Assembly: GCA_013152795.1 (NCBI GenBank) | Contig: JAADFS010000081.1 | Location: forward strand, 1 to 6,775 | Length of the DNA stretch: 6,775 nt | Direction: 5' to 3' | From: Deferribacteres bacterium | GTDB lineage: Bacteria > Nitrospirota > Thermodesulfovibrionia > UBA6902 | Shown here: one piece after another, positions 5,757-6,775 of the stretch | How the letters are laid out: every line of letters starts with the position of its first letter | Position numbering within the stretch: the stretch's first letter is position 1 | Notes under the pieces: model-generated | Seen by the model: the letters and a program-made list of their open reading frames with translations, nothing else | Databases searched by the model: none | Told to the model about the DNA's origin: nothing | Translations under genes and position numbers: made by a program

Positions 5757-6038
5757 TTACAGCATCTCCATGGTTGAATCGATCAGCTCGACGGAGTGCG
5801 TTCCCGAAACCATGTTCCTGATTTTTTCAAACACCCTGTTCACCATGACCGTTTCATTGGAGATATATGCCACCCCTATAACACTCCTCTGCCAGAGGTT
5901 GTTTGCGTCCACTTCCGAGACCGAGACATTGAATTTGTTTTTTATCCTGTCGATCAGGCTTTTGATAACCACCCTCTTGGATTTCAGGGAGTCCGCGCCG
6001 GGTATGTGTAAATCCAGGGTAAGCAGGCCGACTATCAT
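5757..6038 (-). CDS. DUF503 (YlxP-like) family protein
   Basis: This 93-residue protein matches DUF503: an N-terminal MIVGLLTLDLHIPGADSLKSKR with the conserved L-L-IP---SLK-KR pattern, IKSLIDRIKNKFNVSVSEVD (25-44) and NLWQRSVIGVAYIS (47-60), ending near the usual family length of 90-100 residues. The family is of ferredoxin-like fold, often lies between infB and rbfA, and lacks a firmly settled function; a link to ribosome assembly is commonly assumed from that position. GAGAAG just upstream of the ATG is a weak Shine-Dalgarno. The gene lies 81 bp after the infB stop and is followed by a palindrome and a terminator-like hairpin. Confidence 0.9.
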   Translation of the reverse strand: MIVGLLTLDLHIPGADSLKSKRVVIKSLIDRIKNKFNVSVSEVDANNLWQRSVIGVAYISNETVMVNRVFEKIRNMVSGTHSVELIDSTMEML

Positions 6039-6119
6039 ATCTTCTCAAAAATGTTTGGCATTACGACGCTGAAGATTATGTTTTCGCCTTACCTTATAGT
6101 TTGATACAACCCCTGTTTC

Positions 6120-6775
6120 CTATTCCAGCTTTGCGGCGACTTCCTCTTTTACATAATTTTCGAGAATATCGCCTATCTTCACGTCATTGAAGTTTTCTAT
6201 CATTATACCGCATTCGAATCCGGACTGGACTTCCTTTACGTCATCCTTGAATCTTTTAAGGGAAGATATCTTACCGTCATAAATAACTATGCTGTCTCTT
6301 ATAATCCTTACCCCCGCGCTTGCCCTGGATATCTTGCCGTCAAGCACATAGCAGCCGGCAACGGTTCCAAGCCGGGATACGTGAAAGATATTTCTTACCT
6401 CCGCCCTGCCGAGAACCTTTTCCGTGATGGTAGGCGCAAGGAGGCCTTCAAGCGCTTTCTTGATGTCTTCAATGGCCTCGTAGATCACGTTATAGAGCCT
6501 GACATCAACACCCTCACGCTCGATGATCGAGGCGGCGTTTACATCAGGGCGCACATTGAATCCTATGATAATGGCGTTTGACGCAGCGGCGAGCACCACG
6601 TCCGATTCATTAATGCCACCCACGCCGGAATGTATTACGTTCAGCTTGACCTGTGAGTGGGTGATCTTGGAGAGGGCGTCTTTAACCGCCTCTACGGAAC
6701 CCTGCACATCCGCCTTGATAATAATATTGAGGTCCTTGATTTCACCTTCCCTGACTTTCTCAAAGAGATCGTCAA
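6120..6775 (-). CDS. infB: Translation initiation factor IF-2, C-terminal part (5' end cut by window)
   Basis: The frame is open from the window edge to a TAG stop and encodes the last 217 residues. It starts in the hinge before domain III, with EGEIKDLNIIIKADVQGSVEA (fragment residues 9-29). SGVGGINESDV (49-59) and GFNVRPD (71-77) complete domain III. Domain IV, which binds the fMet-tRNA acceptor end, follows from about residue 115: TEKVLGRAEVRNIF, SRLGTVAGCYV, and a FECGIMIENFNDVKIGDILE ending. The GTPase domain lies outside the window. There is no frameshift or internal stop. It heads the cluster of DUF503, rbfA, DHH, truB and DUF167 genes. Confidence 0.97.
   Translation of the reverse strand, partial: DDLFEKVREGEIKDLNIIIKADVQGSVEAVKDALSKITHSQVKLNVIHSGVGGINESDVVLAAASNAIIIGFNVRPDVNAASIIEREGVDVRLYNVIYEAIEDIKKALEGLLAPTITEKVLGRAEVRNIFHVSRLGTVAGCYVLDGKISRASAGVRIIRDSIVIYDGKISSLKRFKDDVKEVQSGFECGIMIENFNDVKIGDILENYVKEEVAAKLE

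Noticed and set aside
6035..6061. Eight-codon open frame whose TGA overlaps the DUF503 start codon
   Set aside because: It has no ribosome-binding site and is too short to separate from chance.
1..6775. tRNA, rRNA, CRISPR array or insertion sequence
   Set aside because: No cloverleaf, regularly spaced repeat, transposase or terminal inverted repeat was found by eye; the only repeats are the short ones listed.

Overview
This window carries eight protein genes, all on the minus strand, so transcription runs from high to low coordinates. No RNA gene, mobile element or CRISPR array is visible. The gene content is that of a bacterial chromosome. The order infB - DUF503 - rbfA - DHH phosphoesterase - truB is common in Desulfobacterota, Nitrospirota and related phyla. 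The moderate base composition and the accessory genes fit such an organism, but the phylum is inference and is not fixed by anything read here.

Right part (about 3071-6775): a translation and RNA-maturation cluster. It starts with the C-terminal part of infB (initiation factor IF-2, cut by the window edge). It continues with a small DUF503 protein, rbfA (30S maturation factor), a DHH/DHHA1 phosphoesterase of the NrnA type (nanoRNA/pAp degradation), truB (tRNA pseudouridine-55 synthase) and a small DUF167/YggU protein. rbfA and the DHH gene overlap by 26 bp, with a TTG start behind a good Shine-Dalgarno. The DHH gene and truB are 7 bp apart. Between DUF503 and rbfA lies a 140-bp spacer with a terminator-like hairpin. 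Its whole 10-nt loop is perfectly complementary to a segment just upstream of the rbfA start, which suggests an attenuator or leader element.

Middle (2831-3070): a 240-bp gap holding a GC-rich palindrome, two of three copies of a 15-bp repeat (the third lies just ahead of the DUF167 start), and a purine-rich ribosome-binding region for the next gene.

Left part (1-2830): a two-gene unit. The first gene encodes a SAM-dependent methyltransferase that looks like the PhcB family, which makes fatty-acid methyl ester quorum signals in Ralstonia. Eleven bases later comes a large membrane histidine kinase with a multi-spanning N-terminal region, a GAF-like domain and an H-box at His496; its ATPase domain lies beyond the window edge. 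A signal-making methyltransferase next to a membrane sensor kinase is the layout of the phcB-phcS pair. The most interesting hypothesis here is therefore a phc-like cell-cell signalling module outside its known hosts. The pairing is seen in the sequence; the signalling function is inference.
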